Shown piece by piece: positions 1 to 6,628 of a stretch of DNA of 16,297 nucleotides. This DNA is from Mucilaginibacter sp. Its GTDB lineage: Bacteria > Bacteroidota > Bacteroidia > Sphingobacteriales > Sphingobacteriaceae. The stretch covers positions 1 through 16,297 of the forward strand of contig JAFAKI010000348.1 in assembly GCA_019235595.1 (NCBI GenBank), read 5' to 3'. Each line of letters starts with the position of its first letter. The stretch's first letter is position 1. Made by a program: the position numbers and the translations under genes. The notes under the pieces were generated by a model that saw nothing but the letters and a program-made list of their open reading frames with translations, searched no databases and was not told where the DNA came from.

Positions 1-319
1 AGGTAAATTCAAAACCGTTTGTCAATTCGCAATTCAAGCCCATTTCCTCTTTCAGCCGTCGTGTGGCTGCGTTCAACGGCGTTTCACCCGGGGCGGGATG
101 TGTACAGCATGCGTTGCTCCATTTTCCGCCGGAATGATATTTACCAAACGAGCGCTGCTGGAGCAGCATTTGTCCTTCGCTATTGAAAACAAATACGGAA
201 ATAGCCCGGTGAAGCTTCCCGGCGCGGTGGACCGCAGTTTTTTCCATCGTGCCTCTCGTCCGGTCGTTTTCATCGACCAGCATAACCATCTCATGTGTCC
301 GTCCTTGTTGAGCTTTCAT
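1..319 (-). CDS. idi: Isopentenyl-diphosphate delta-isomerase type 1, C-terminus cut by window edge
   Basis: Interconverts IPP and DMAPP in the cytoplasm and so supplies the starter unit for carotenoid synthesis. I translated 106 residues from ATG 319. The stretch AVHRAGKLHRAISVFVFN (about residues 29-46) and the NACCTHPAPGE segment (69-79) are typical of type 1 IDI. Cys72 aligns with the catalytic cysteine of the E. coli enzyme, and His31, His37 and His74 fit its metal ligands. The Nudix segment GETPLNAATRRLKEEMGL follows at 78-95. The rest of the Nudix fold, including the second catalytic glutamate region, lies outside the window. The ATG directly abuts the TAA of the upstream gene (TTTAAATG), which suggests translational coupling. 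It is the last visible gene of the merR-crtI-crtB operon. Confidence 0.93.
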   Translation of the reverse strand, partial: MKAQQGRTHEMVMLVDENDRTRGTMEKTAVHRAGKLHRAISVFVFNSEGQMLLQQRSFGKYHSGGKWSNACCTHPAPGETPLNAATRRLKEEMGLNCELTNGFEFT

Positions 320-793
320 TTAAAGTTTAGCGTTAGATCTTTCAAGATTTAAATAAGCAACTATGTTTTCTTTCAGATCGTCATCTTTCAAATTATCCAC
401 AGCAACTTCAATAAATTTCTTATCACTGGCCAGGTTTTGATCGTAATGGAGAAAATGAGGAAGATTGCGCTGGATCGTATAACGCAAAAAACGACATTCG
501 ATATTAGCGGAATCCTTTGACAATCCAAGTTCGATCAGCTTTTTACCACGGGAAAAAAACGAGAATTTGCTGATAGGGTTGGCGGTCTCTTTTGCTTTAA
601 ACAGGTTAGCAACACCCCTGTAGCATATCATGACCGGGCTTGAATCATCATTTACAAGTCCGGCCAGGTGTTCAAATTTCTCCATTTCCTGCTTACTGAG
701 CATCGATGCAAAGTAAGCCTGGCGAACTTCCTTTAAATTTCCCGCTGTCTGCGGGAGACCGGTCGTCAATAGAACAAGGCCCCAGATATTCAT
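320..793 (-). CDS. Uncharacterised protein within the carotenoid operon
   Basis: A 157-residue protein of unknown function. The frame is open back to 829, but the ATG at 793 is preferred because it forms an ATGA overlap with the crtB stop. Its own stop abuts the idi ATG, so it is fixed in the operon on both sides. The N-terminus (MNIWGLVLLTTGLPQTAG) is hydrophobic and could be a weak signal or membrane anchor, although it lacks a basic n-region. The remainder is helical and charged. The centre (KETANPISKFSFFSRGKKLIELGLS, then a RFLRYTIQRNLPHFLHY stretch at about residues 101-117) looks like paired TPR-type helices. I see no catalytic motif. From memory, similar proteins sit beside crtB in other Bacteroidetes, but I cannot verify this here. 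A role in carotenoid synthesis, assembly or membrane delivery is inferred only from position. Confidence 0.85.
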   Translation of the reverse strand: MNIWGLVLLTTGLPQTAGNLKEVRQAYFASMLSKQEMEKFEHLAGLVNDDSSPVMICYRGVANLFKAKETANPISKFSFFSRGKKLIELGLSKDSANIECRFLRYTIQRNLPHFLHYDQNLASDKKFIEVAVDNLKDDDLKENIVAYLNLERSNAKL

Positions 794-1632
794 ATTAAGT
801 GCATTTGATTTTTTAACAGTACGCCGCACATCAGCGCGATCTTCCTGGCGTTTGATATCCTGAACCGCTTGGAGAAAATCGAGCAGGCATTGGCCATTTT
901 GATCTTTTCGAAAAGCTGGCGATAATATTGATAGGCCAGGAAAACGCCGCAGCGGGAAGAATAGGGCAGCTTTTTAATACCGGCCAGTGCTTCATCAAAT
1001 TCTTCCTCGATATTTTTTTCAATTTTCCGTTTGTCCGCTTCCGTAAAATTCCCGAGGTCTACATCAGGAAAATAGCTCCGGTTGAGGCAGAGATAATCGG
1101 CGCCTATGTCCCGGAGAAAATTGATCTTTTGAAACGCAGAGCCCAATTTCATTGCTGATGGCATTAACTGGTAATACAAATTGAGGTTTCCTTCCGCAAA
1201 AACGTAAAGACACATCAAGCCGATGACCTGTGCGGAGCCAAGAATGTACTCCTGGTATTTTTCCTCGCTGTACGTTTGTATTTCGAGATCCATTTCCATG
1301 CTTTTCAGGAAGGCATGGATCAATTGATGATCGATATTGTACTCTCTCACCACCTGTTGAAAGGAATTAAGGATCGGGTTCATGCTTATGCCGTTCTCAA
1401 TGGCTTCAAAACAATCCTTTTTAAACGCTTCAAGCAAATAAGTTTTATTATAGTCATGAAAGCTGTCGACGATCTCGTCGGCGAGGCGAACAAAACCGTA
1501 AATGGCATAGATCGGATCGTGCAGCCTTTTATCAAGGAACCGGATGCCCAGCGAGAAACTCGTACTGTAACGGACAGTAGTAATCCTGCTGAACTCAGCT
1601 GATAATCGGTCAAATTTATCCTTCATAACCAT
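790..1632 (-). CDS. crtB: Phytoene synthase (squalene/phytoene synthase family)
   Basis: Condenses two geranylgeranyl diphosphates head to head into phytoene. The 280-residue length is normal for a bacterial CrtB. Both Asp-rich motifs that bind diphosphate through Mg2+ are present: RLADEIVD (Asp52 and Asp56) and NFLRDIGAD (Asn171, Arg174, Asp175, Asp179), followed by LNRSYFP, as is usual in the family. The ATG at 1632 lies inside the last codons of crtI (17-base overlap). A second ATG at 1626 would give an 11-base overlap and is equally possible. The gene ends in an ATGA overlap with the next ORF. Squalene or dehydrosqualene synthase is the main alternative, but adjacency to a phytoene-desaturase-type gene and idi favours CrtB. 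Confidence 0.94.
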   Translation of the reverse strand: MVMKDKFDRLSAEFSRITTVRYSTSFSLGIRFLDKRLHDPIYAIYGFVRLADEIVDSFHDYNKTYLLEAFKKDCFEAIENGISMNPILNSFQQVVREYNIDHQLIHAFLKSMEMDLEIQTYSEEKYQEYILGSAQVIGLMCLYVFAEGNLNLYYQLMPSAMKLGSAFQKINFLRDIGADYLCLNRSYFPDVDLGNFTEADKRKIEKNIEEEFDEALAGIKKLPYSSRCGVFLAYQYYRQLFEKIKMANACSIFSKRFRISNARKIALMCGVLLKNQMHLI

Positions 1633-3115
1633 CCATGTATTTGATCAACTGTTTCGCTGCTATTTTTCCGGAAATGATGGCAGGCGGTATGCCCGGGCCC
1701 GGTACGGTCAGGTGTCCCGCATAAAAAAGATTCCTGACCTTTCTGCTGACAATCGACGGCTTGAGTACTGCCGTTTGGAGTAACGTATTGGCCAGGCCAT
1801 AAGCGTTGCCACCGAACGAATTATAATCATTTTTAAAATCGGACACGCAGTAGCTTTTTTCATAGTCAAGGTTCGGTCGGATAGGTTCGCCGCAGTAAGT
1901 TTCAAGCCTCTCCATAATCAGGTTGAAATACTGTTCGCGTATCTGCTCCTCGTCGATCAGGTTAATCGCTAAAGGCATCAGGATAAATAAATTTTCATGG
2001 CCTACGGGTGCGACCGATGCGTCGGTTTTAGACGGACAGCACACATAGAACAGCGGGCGTTCCGGCCACCGCGGATGCTTATAGATCTGGTCCGAGTGCG
2101 CATCCAGGTTTTCGTCAAAAAAGAGCGTATGATGCTTTAATTTCCGGAGTTTCTTGTTGACGCCAAGGTAAAATATCAAAGCTGAAGGAGCCATTACGCG
2201 ACGCCCCCAATACCTTGAAGAATAATGCCGGTGTTCTGGTTTAAGCAATTCTTGTTCTATATGATGATAGTCCGCTGCCCCGATCACGCCGTCAACCGTT
2301 TTTGACCGGTATAAAGTGTTAACGTTCCTGATCTTTTTGTTAATTATCTTAAAGCCGGTAACTGGTTCTTCCACATTAAAGCGCACTCCTTGTTGTTCTG
2401 CAACCAGTTTCATGCCCTCGACAACCTTCCCAAAGCCTCCCATAGGGTACCAGGTGCCGAGTTTCAGGCAGGCATAGTTCATCAGGCTGTAGAGCGCAGG
2501 GGTTTCTTCGGGCCTGGCACCCAGGAACAGTGCCGGAAATTCCATCAACGCCCGGAGGCGTGGATCTTTAAAGTATTTATATATATGGGCGCTCAGCGAA
2601 GAAAAGACCTGGAGCCGTAATGCCCCTTTCCACAATGCCGGGTCGGCGAATTCACGCAGGGACAAGCCCGGCTTATAGACCAGGTTGCCGATTCCTACCT
2701 CATACTTGTAAGCAGCTTCTTTTAGAAAACGTTCCAAAGACAAGGCGCTGCCTTTTTCGATCTTTTCAAAGGTGTTATAGAGATCAGGCATACCCGATCT
2801 GATCTCCAGCACATCGTCTTTGCCGAAAACGATGGAAAATTCCGGATCGAGCAGTTTTAGTTCATAAAAATTAGTCGGCTTGGCGCCGAAGTCAGCAAAA
2901 AATCTTTCAAAGACATCAGGCATCCAATACCAGCTGGGACCCATGTCAAAAGTATAACCGCATTCCGTGCGCAGCTGCCTTGCACGCCCGCCTAAGTCGG
3001 CATTCTTCTCGAATACTTCGACATGGCAGCCGGCTTTAGCCAGGTAAGTAGCAGCACTGAGGCCGGCAAAACCGGCACCAATAACTGCGATATCTTTTAT
3101 ACTGCCTACGCTCAT
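1616..3115 (-). CDS. crtI: Phytoene desaturase, FAD-dependent
   Basis: Desaturates phytoene, in most bacteria through four steps to lycopene, at the membrane surface. The 499 residues start with the Rossmann motif VIGAGFAGLSAA (Gly13-x-Gly15-xx-Gly18), then Glu36 at the end of the second strand (VEVFEKN) and the GGRAR motif at 42-46, all diagnostic of this amine-oxidase/desaturase superfamily. The C-terminal signature LFYAGHLTVPGPGIPPAIISG closes the FAD site. It starts 12 bases after the regulator stop codon. The purine-rich AAAAGGATAAAAG across that stop could serve as a ribosome site. The number of desaturation steps cannot be read from sequence, and a diapophytoene desaturase is a less likely alternative. 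Confidence 0.95.
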   Translation of the reverse strand: MSVGSIKDIAVIGAGFAGLSAATYLAKAGCHVEVFEKNADLGGRARQLRTECGYTFDMGPSWYWMPDVFERFFADFGAKPTNFYELKLLDPEFSIVFGKDDVLEIRSGMPDLYNTFEKIEKGSALSLERFLKEAAYKYEVGIGNLVYKPGLSLREFADPALWKGALRLQVFSSLSAHIYKYFKDPRLRALMEFPALFLGARPEETPALYSLMNYACLKLGTWYPMGGFGKVVEGMKLVAEQQGVRFNVEEPVTGFKIINKKIRNVNTLYRSKTVDGVIGAADYHHIEQELLKPEHRHYSSRYWGRRVMAPSALIFYLGVNKKLRKLKHHTLFFDENLDAHSDQIYKHPRWPERPLFYVCCPSKTDASVAPVGHENLFILMPLAINLIDEEQIREQYFNLIMERLETYCGEPIRPNLDYEKSYCVSDFKNDYNSFGGNAYGLANTLLQTAVLKPSIVSRKVRNLFYAGHLTVPGPGIPPAIISGKIAAKQLIKYMDGYEG

Positions 3116-3127
3116 GCCCTTTGTCTT

Positions 3128-4012
3128 TTATCCTTTTACTATCATCTCAAATTCACGGACATCCTTAAGCCAATGAAATCCCTTCGGCAGCGGGATTTCG
3201 GATAACACCTTTGGGTTCCCGGACAGGTAGATCTGCGTGCCCGGGAAATTCCTGGCGAGCCTGTCAACATATTCCTTAGCATCCGGTACCGGCCGTATGC
3301 GCGTCATAAAAAACAACAGGTTTTCCGGGTGGGTTGCGTAGACCGTATTGCTCAGGGCGCTGAACGGCACTTTCGGGCCTAGGTAAATAACCTTATTTCC
3401 GGCTGACCGCAACAAATAGCTGGCGAGCAGCAAACCGATATCGTGATCCTCATCTTCTGGAAGAAAAAGCAACCAGTTACTTTCGGCAGTTGCGCGCGTT
3501 TCAAAGCCGTCAATGACAGCGTAAAGCTTTTGCCGGATAATCGAAGACAGGAAATGTTCCTGAGACGGGCATACCGTGTCATTCCGCCATAATAAGCCCA
3601 CGCGGACCAGAAGCGGGTATAAAACAAATTTGTAAGTCTCCAGTATCCCATTTTGCAAAAACGACTGCGTGATCAGTTGCATTACCTTTTGCTCATGATA
3701 AGCGAGGCTGTTGCTGATGATTTGAGCGATATAATATTCATAACGCTTTTCGGGTACGATAGTCATATCGATTTCGCGCTGCAGCACAGATTCTATCTCA
3801 TCCTTGCCCATCGCGCAGGCAGTGGAGATCTTATAACCGGAATTGTGGAGCCCGGCAATGTTTAGCAAACGCTTCAGTTGCTCGTCATCATAGAAACGGG
3901 TATTGCCCGAAGTCCTCAAAGGTTGTAAGGCATTATATCTTCGCTCCCATATCCTTATGTTGTGCGTGGACACACCGGAAAGCTGCTCAAGGTCAGAAAT
4001 CGAATAATGCAT
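3128..4012 (-). CDS. MerR-family regulator with cobalamin-binding domain (CarH/LitR type)
   Basis: Probable light- and/or B12-responsive repressor of the carotenoid operon. The protein has 294 residues from ATG 4012. The frame stays open to 4090, but the MerR domain begins at once at 4012 (MHYSISDLEQLSGVSTHNIRIWERRY). Domains: MerR winged helix about 1-70; helical bundle about 85-165 with the exact W-x9-EH signature (Trp142, Glu152, His153), which in CarH caps the adenosyl group of coenzyme B12; and a Rossmann-like B12 domain about 175-294 with E188-D-H190-D-I-G193, where His190 fits the lower axial ligand. It heads the operon and overlaps its own putative operator, which suggests autoregulation. 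The retained residues argue for B12 binding. Photosensitivity is inferred from CarH/LitR precedents. Confidence 0.92.
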   Translation of the reverse strand: MHYSISDLEQLSGVSTHNIRIWERRYNALQPLRTSGNTRFYDDEQLKRLLNIAGLHNSGYKISTACAMGKDEIESVLQREIDMTIVPEKRYEYYIAQIISNSLAYHEQKVMQLITQSFLQNGILETYKFVLYPLLVRVGLLWRNDTVCPSQEHFLSSIIRQKLYAVIDGFETRATAESNWLLFLPEDEDHDIGLLLASYLLRSAGNKVIYLGPKVPFSALSNTVYATHPENLLFFMTRIRPVPDAKEYVDRLARNFPGTQIYLSGNPKVLSEIPLPKGFHWLKDVREFEMIVKG

Positions 4013-4048
4013 TTTGTCTAAATTTTTATTATTCAAAGTTAGACAAAA
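4012..4048. promoter_or_regulatory. Probable operator: 10-base perfect inverted repeat
   Basis: TTTTGTCTAA (4012-4021) and TTAGACAAAA (4039-4048) are exact reverse complements separated by 17 bases. One arm overlaps the minus-strand -7 box and the other ends at the regulator start codon, so occupancy would block initiation. MerR/CarH proteins bind paired sites of this kind near promoters. A weaker relative of the arm (TTTAGA, 4053-4058) sits next door. The regulator immediately downstream is the natural ligand, by inference. Confidence 0.65.
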
Positions 4049-4066
4049 ATAATTTAGATTTGCAAA
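4034..4066 (-). promoter_or_regulatory. Predicted Bacteroidetes-type promoter of the regulator-crt operon
   Basis: On the minus strand a -7 box TAACTTTG (4041 to 4034) matches TAnnTTTG perfectly. A TTTG that could serve as the -33 element (4066 to 4063) lies 21 bases upstream. Transcription would start around 4025-4030, giving a leader of roughly 15-20 bases before ATG 4012. The -7 box overlaps one arm of the inverted repeat described separately. This is a motif match only. Confidence 0.6.
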
Positions 4067-4239
4067 TGAAATTTTCCGGCAAAAAAACAACTTTAGTTTT
4101 TATAGATCATCAGGCTGGAATTTTATCCTCGAGAAGCTCTTGCCTGCCAGATCTAGCGCCTATGATCGGTAAAGCTTTGCCAAAAAAAACCAAACATCGG
4201 ACGGCCTGTTTAGAAATTACCAGTTATTTAAGCGGGTAA
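4066..4239 (+). pseudogene. Short ORF with isochorismatase-like N-terminus; probable gene remnant
   Basis: An ATG at 4066 opens a 57-codon frame. Its first 21 residues, MKFSGKKTTLVFIDHQAGILS, resemble the first beta strand of isochorismatase-family (YcaC-like) hydrolases, where the DHQAG segment carries the catalytic aspartate (Asp14 here). After residue 21 the resemblance stops and the rest is unrecognisable. Family members have about 180-210 residues, so the body of the gene is missing. A -7 box (TAGATTTG, 4055-4062) lies 3 bases before the ATG and diverges from the carotenoid promoter. The frame stops 4 bases before the next ORF. It could be a deletion remnant, or a chance resemblance in a short frame. 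Confidence 0.45.
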
Positions 4240-4243
4240 TGTC

Positions 4244-4447
4244 ATGAACAAAGAGGAACAAAATAAAAGTAAGGAGGCACCGGACGACAATGAGCCGGCA
4301 GATGAAATTGACAGCGGGTCCGAAACTGGCGGAGAAGTGAATAAGGTGATAGAACAACAAGCGAACGACGCCGCGGCAGTCTGCAGGACGCACCGTGAAG
4401 AAGGTAACGTTTGCAATCAACTGAACCAAATTGATGGCCGGGCGTGA
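4244..4447 (+). CDS. Small acidic hypothetical protein
   Basis: A 67-residue ORF rich in Glu, Asp, Asn and Lys, with no hydrophobic segment and no recognisable domain. The N-terminal half (about residues 1-30) looks disordered; the C-terminal half contains two cysteines (CRTHREEGNVC). The ATG lies 4 bases after the stop of the preceding short frame, with AGCGGG about 8 bases upstream as a possible ribosome site. The AGGAGG-like string at 4272 is internal and irrelevant to this start. It may be a genuine small protein or a chance frame. No function is suggested. Confidence 0.4.
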   Translation: MNKEEQNKSKEAPDDNEPADEIDSGSETGGEVNKVIEQQANDAAAVCRTHREEGNVCNQLNQIDGRA

Positions 4448-4511
4448 ATACCGACCTGTTCGCTCCGGGGCTAGATTAACCGGCCCTGGCAGGCTGCAAC
4501 CGTTTAATCTT

Positions 4512-4519
4512 TATCTTTG
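4512..4519 (+). promoter_or_regulatory. -7 promoter box of the LLM oxidoreductase gene
   Basis: TATCTTTG matches the Bacteroidetes -7 consensus TAnnTTTG exactly and ends 8 bases before ATG 4528. No convincing TTTG -33 element is seen at the expected spacing. Transcription would start at or within a few bases of the start codon, so the mRNA may be almost leaderless. Confidence 0.5.
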
Positions 4520-4527
4520 TGCCCGTT

Positions 4528-5550
4528 ATGAAGAAAATAGGCTTCTTATCTTTTGGACATTGGTCGCATCATCCGTCTTATTCCACGCGGACGGCAGCTG
4601 ATACCTTGCTGCAGTCCATCGAACTGGCGGTTGCCGCGGAGGAGATCGGTATTGATGGTGCATATTTCCGGGTACACCATTTCGCGAGGCAGCTTGCTTC
4701 GCCTTTTCCCTTGCTTTCGGCTATCGGCGTCAGGACCAGCAAGATAGAGATCGGCACAGGCGTGATCGATATGCGTTATGAGAACCCTTTGTATATGGTC
4801 GAGGATGCCGGTGCAGCCGACCTCATTTCAGGGGGGCGTTTGCAATTGGGCATCAGCCGCGGTTCCCCCGAGCAGGTGATCGAGGGATGGCGTTATTTCG
4901 GTTACCAGCCTGAAGAAGGAACAACGGACGCGGATATGGGCCGCAAAAAAGCCCTGGAATTTTTGGATAAGCTAAAGGGCGACGGATTCGCCGAACCCAA
5001 TCCCTATCCTATGTTCCCCAACCCGCCCGGCCTGTTACGTCTCGAACCACATTCTGAGGGATTAAGGGAACGGATATGGTGGGGGGCTGCTTCTAACGCC
5101 ACGGCCATCTGGGCCGCACAAAATGGCATGCACCTGCAGAGTTCAACGCTAAAGTTCGATGAAAGCGGCAAGCCTTTTCATGTCCAGCAGGCGGAACAGA
5201 TCCGGTTGTTTAAAGAAGCCTGGAGAATAGCCGGGCACAGCCGCGCACCGAGGGTTTCCGTCAGCCGTTCGATCTTTGCGCTGGTCAGCGACCAGGACCG
5301 GTACTATTTCGCCAGGCAGGGTAAAGAGGCTGATAGTTTTGGTTATATCGAGCCTGAGAAACGCGCCGTGTTCGGCAGGAGCTATGCGGCAGAGCCCGAT
5401 CAACTCATCAGGCAATTAGCCCAGGACGAAGCCATACAGGAAGCGGACACCTTGCTGCTGACCATACCGAACACCCTGGGCGTGGATTATAATGTTCACG
5501 TGCTTTTGGCCATATTAGAACATGTAGCCCCGGCGCTAGGCGGGAGATAG
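4528..5550 (+). CDS. LLM-class flavin-dependent oxidoreductase (luciferase-like)
   Basis: Member of the bacterial-luciferase-like monooxygenase superfamily: cytoplasmic TIM-barrel enzymes that use FMNH2 or F420. The 340 residues include stretches highly conserved in one LLM subgroup: MKKIGFLSFGHW at the N-terminus, GAYFRVHHFARQLASPFPLL, IEIGTGVIDMRYENPLYM, ISGGRLQLGISRGSP and RIWWGAASNATA, and near the C-terminus ADTLLLTIPNTLGVDYN. The substrate is unknown. The frame is open from a GTG at 4519, but the ATG at 4528 matches the family start, and the GTG overlaps the -7 box. No neighbouring flavin reductase is present. The family call is firm; the reaction is not assigned. Confidence 0.93.
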   Translation: MKKIGFLSFGHWSHHPSYSTRTAADTLLQSIELAVAAEEIGIDGAYFRVHHFARQLASPFPLLSAIGVRTSKIEIGTGVIDMRYENPLYMVEDAGAADLISGGRLQLGISRGSPEQVIEGWRYFGYQPEEGTTDADMGRKKALEFLDKLKGDGFAEPNPYPMFPNPPGLLRLEPHSEGLRERIWWGAASNATAIWAAQNGMHLQSSTLKFDESGKPFHVQQAEQIRLFKEAWRIAGHSRAPRVSVSRSIFALVSDQDRYYFARQGKEADSFGYIEPEKRAVFGRSYAAEPDQLIRQLAQDEAIQEADTLLLTIPNTLGVDYNVHVLLAILEHVAPALGGR

Positions 5551-5642
5551 CCAGGCAAAGCTTGCATTTTATGCGATGTGTTCAATTTGCTGAAACTTAA
5601 ACAATAAAATCTCTGTGAGGTTAATGTTTATATCATTAGCCT

Positions 5643-6152
5643 ATGCACATCATTCATAATACTTCTGAAAAAGAGCTTGAGCCGCAGGAACTCAAACAAT
5701 TTTTTGTCAGCCACCTTAACCGGATCTATTGTGCCAAGTCCCAACTGGAACAAAAGCTTCCTGTTATTGCGGGGCACGTTCATGCTAACGATTTGAGACT
5801 GGCGGTCGCCCAGACGATCGATATCGTCACGGTGCAGATCGGCCGCCTGGAAGAAATTTATGCCAGGCTTAGCGCGTCCTACACGCCTGAAAGCTGCCTC
5901 GGATTGTCCGGCTTTTTAGATGAGGCCTTCCAATCGATCGGCCCGCCGCTGGACCGGCCCTCGCTGCAGGATATGTCGATTCTCTTTTACATGCGTAATA
6001 TCTCTTCAATTGAAATGGTTTCGCTTGAAGTGATGATCCGGGTAGCAGATAAACTGAACGCCTGGAAAATAACGGAATTACTTCGCGAGTCCTACGACGA
6101 AGCCCGCCAGAATATGGCTTTGTTCAATTCCCTGGCAAGCGCCTACATATAG
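5643..6152 (+). CDS. Diverged DUF892 (YciE/YciF) ferritin-like protein
   Basis: A 169-residue four-helix protein of the DUF892 type. The pattern FFVSHLNRIYCAKSQLEQKLPVIA (residues about 20-43) corresponds to the first ferritin-like helix, and QIGRLEEIYARL (65-76) to the end of the second; helices three and four follow at about 110-165. The usual acidic and histidine metal ligands appear replaced: Lys32 stands where AExxL is normal, and AQT (56-58) stands where EEH is normal. It may therefore no longer bind a di-iron centre. Relatives are linked to stress and stationary phase, which cannot be read from this sequence. It is monocistronic, and no clear -7 box was seen in the 92 bases upstream. 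Confidence 0.75.
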   Translation: MHIIHNTSEKELEPQELKQFFVSHLNRIYCAKSQLEQKLPVIAGHVHANDLRLAVAQTIDIVTVQIGRLEEIYARLSASYTPESCLGLSGFLDEAFQSIGPPLDRPSLQDMSILFYMRNISSIEMVSLEVMIRVADKLNAWKITELLRESYDEARQNMALFNSLASAYI

Positions 6153-6266
6153 TCGCTGATTGTATAGCATTTCGAACACTGATCCGCGCCGATCTCATCA
6201 GCCATTCACAAATTTAATATGGCATGATTTTGATTGTATCAGTCGTACATCAATTTATTAATACCT

Positions 6267-6422
6267 ATGAGATCATTACTGTACATCATCGCTGTCATCC
6301 TCGTTATCGGGTGGGCGATCGGTTTTTTTGCTTATTCAGCAGGTAGCATCATTCACATTTTGCTGGTCATTGCCATCATCGCGATCTTACTGGCCGTTAT
6401 CAGGGGCGATACTGTCGTTTAA
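6267..6422 (+). CDS. Small Lmo0937-type membrane protein
   Basis: A 51-residue protein with two hydrophobic helices: about residues 4-21 (LLYIIAVILVIGWAIGFF) and 28-47 (IIHILLVIAIIAILLAVIRG). The GxIIHILLVIAII segment is characteristic of the Lmo0937/DUF5670 family of tiny inner-membrane proteins of unknown function, common in Bacteroidetes and often stress-induced. The frame is open from a TTG at 6234, but the ATG at 6267 gives the family's start (MRSLLYIIAVILV). It ends in a TAA followed by an A-run, and a G-rich element follows 18 bases later. Confidence 0.82.
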   Translation: MRSLLYIIAVILVIGWAIGFFAYSAGSIIHILLVIAIIAILLAVIRGDTVV

Positions 6423-6440
6423 AAAAAGTGATGCAGAGAA

Positions 6441-6467
6441 GGGGCGGGGGTTGGGGCCAACAGGGGG
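6441..6467 (+). other. G-quadruplex motif
   Basis: Four G-runs of 4, 5, 4 and 5 bases are separated by loops C, TT and CCAACA. This satisfies the G3+N1-7 quadruplex pattern with at least four tetrads possible. It lies 18 bases after the Lmo0937-type stop and would be in its 3' untranslated RNA; on the minus strand it lies downstream of the VIT gene as a C-rich strand. Function unknown. Confidence 0.75.
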
Positions 6468-6593
6468 ATAGTTTGGAAATTTGCCCTGACCGCGGGATCC
6501 TATTCTTCGAGAAGGATGCGGGAACAATCTTTTGCCCACCATGCATAACACGCAGAACTTCCAAAATTCTTTACAGGCGGTCGGATCTGAACG

Positions 6594-6628
6594 CTGGGTG
6601 TAGACCGGAGCTATTCGCTGACACCCAG
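6594..6628. other. 8-base inverted repeat spanning the VIT gene stop
   Basis: CTGGGTGT (6594-6601) and ACACCCAG (6621-6628) are exact reverse complements with a 19-base loop that contains the VIT stop codon (6611-6613). One arm is coding. No T-run follows on the minus strand, so a classical terminator is unlikely. It may be a weak 3' end structure or chance. Confidence 0.3.

Noticed and set aside
73..294. Minus-strand 73-codon frame in the idi region
   Set aside because: Another frame of the same strand encodes unmistakable IDI sequence with catalytic Cys and Nudix motif, starting at 319.
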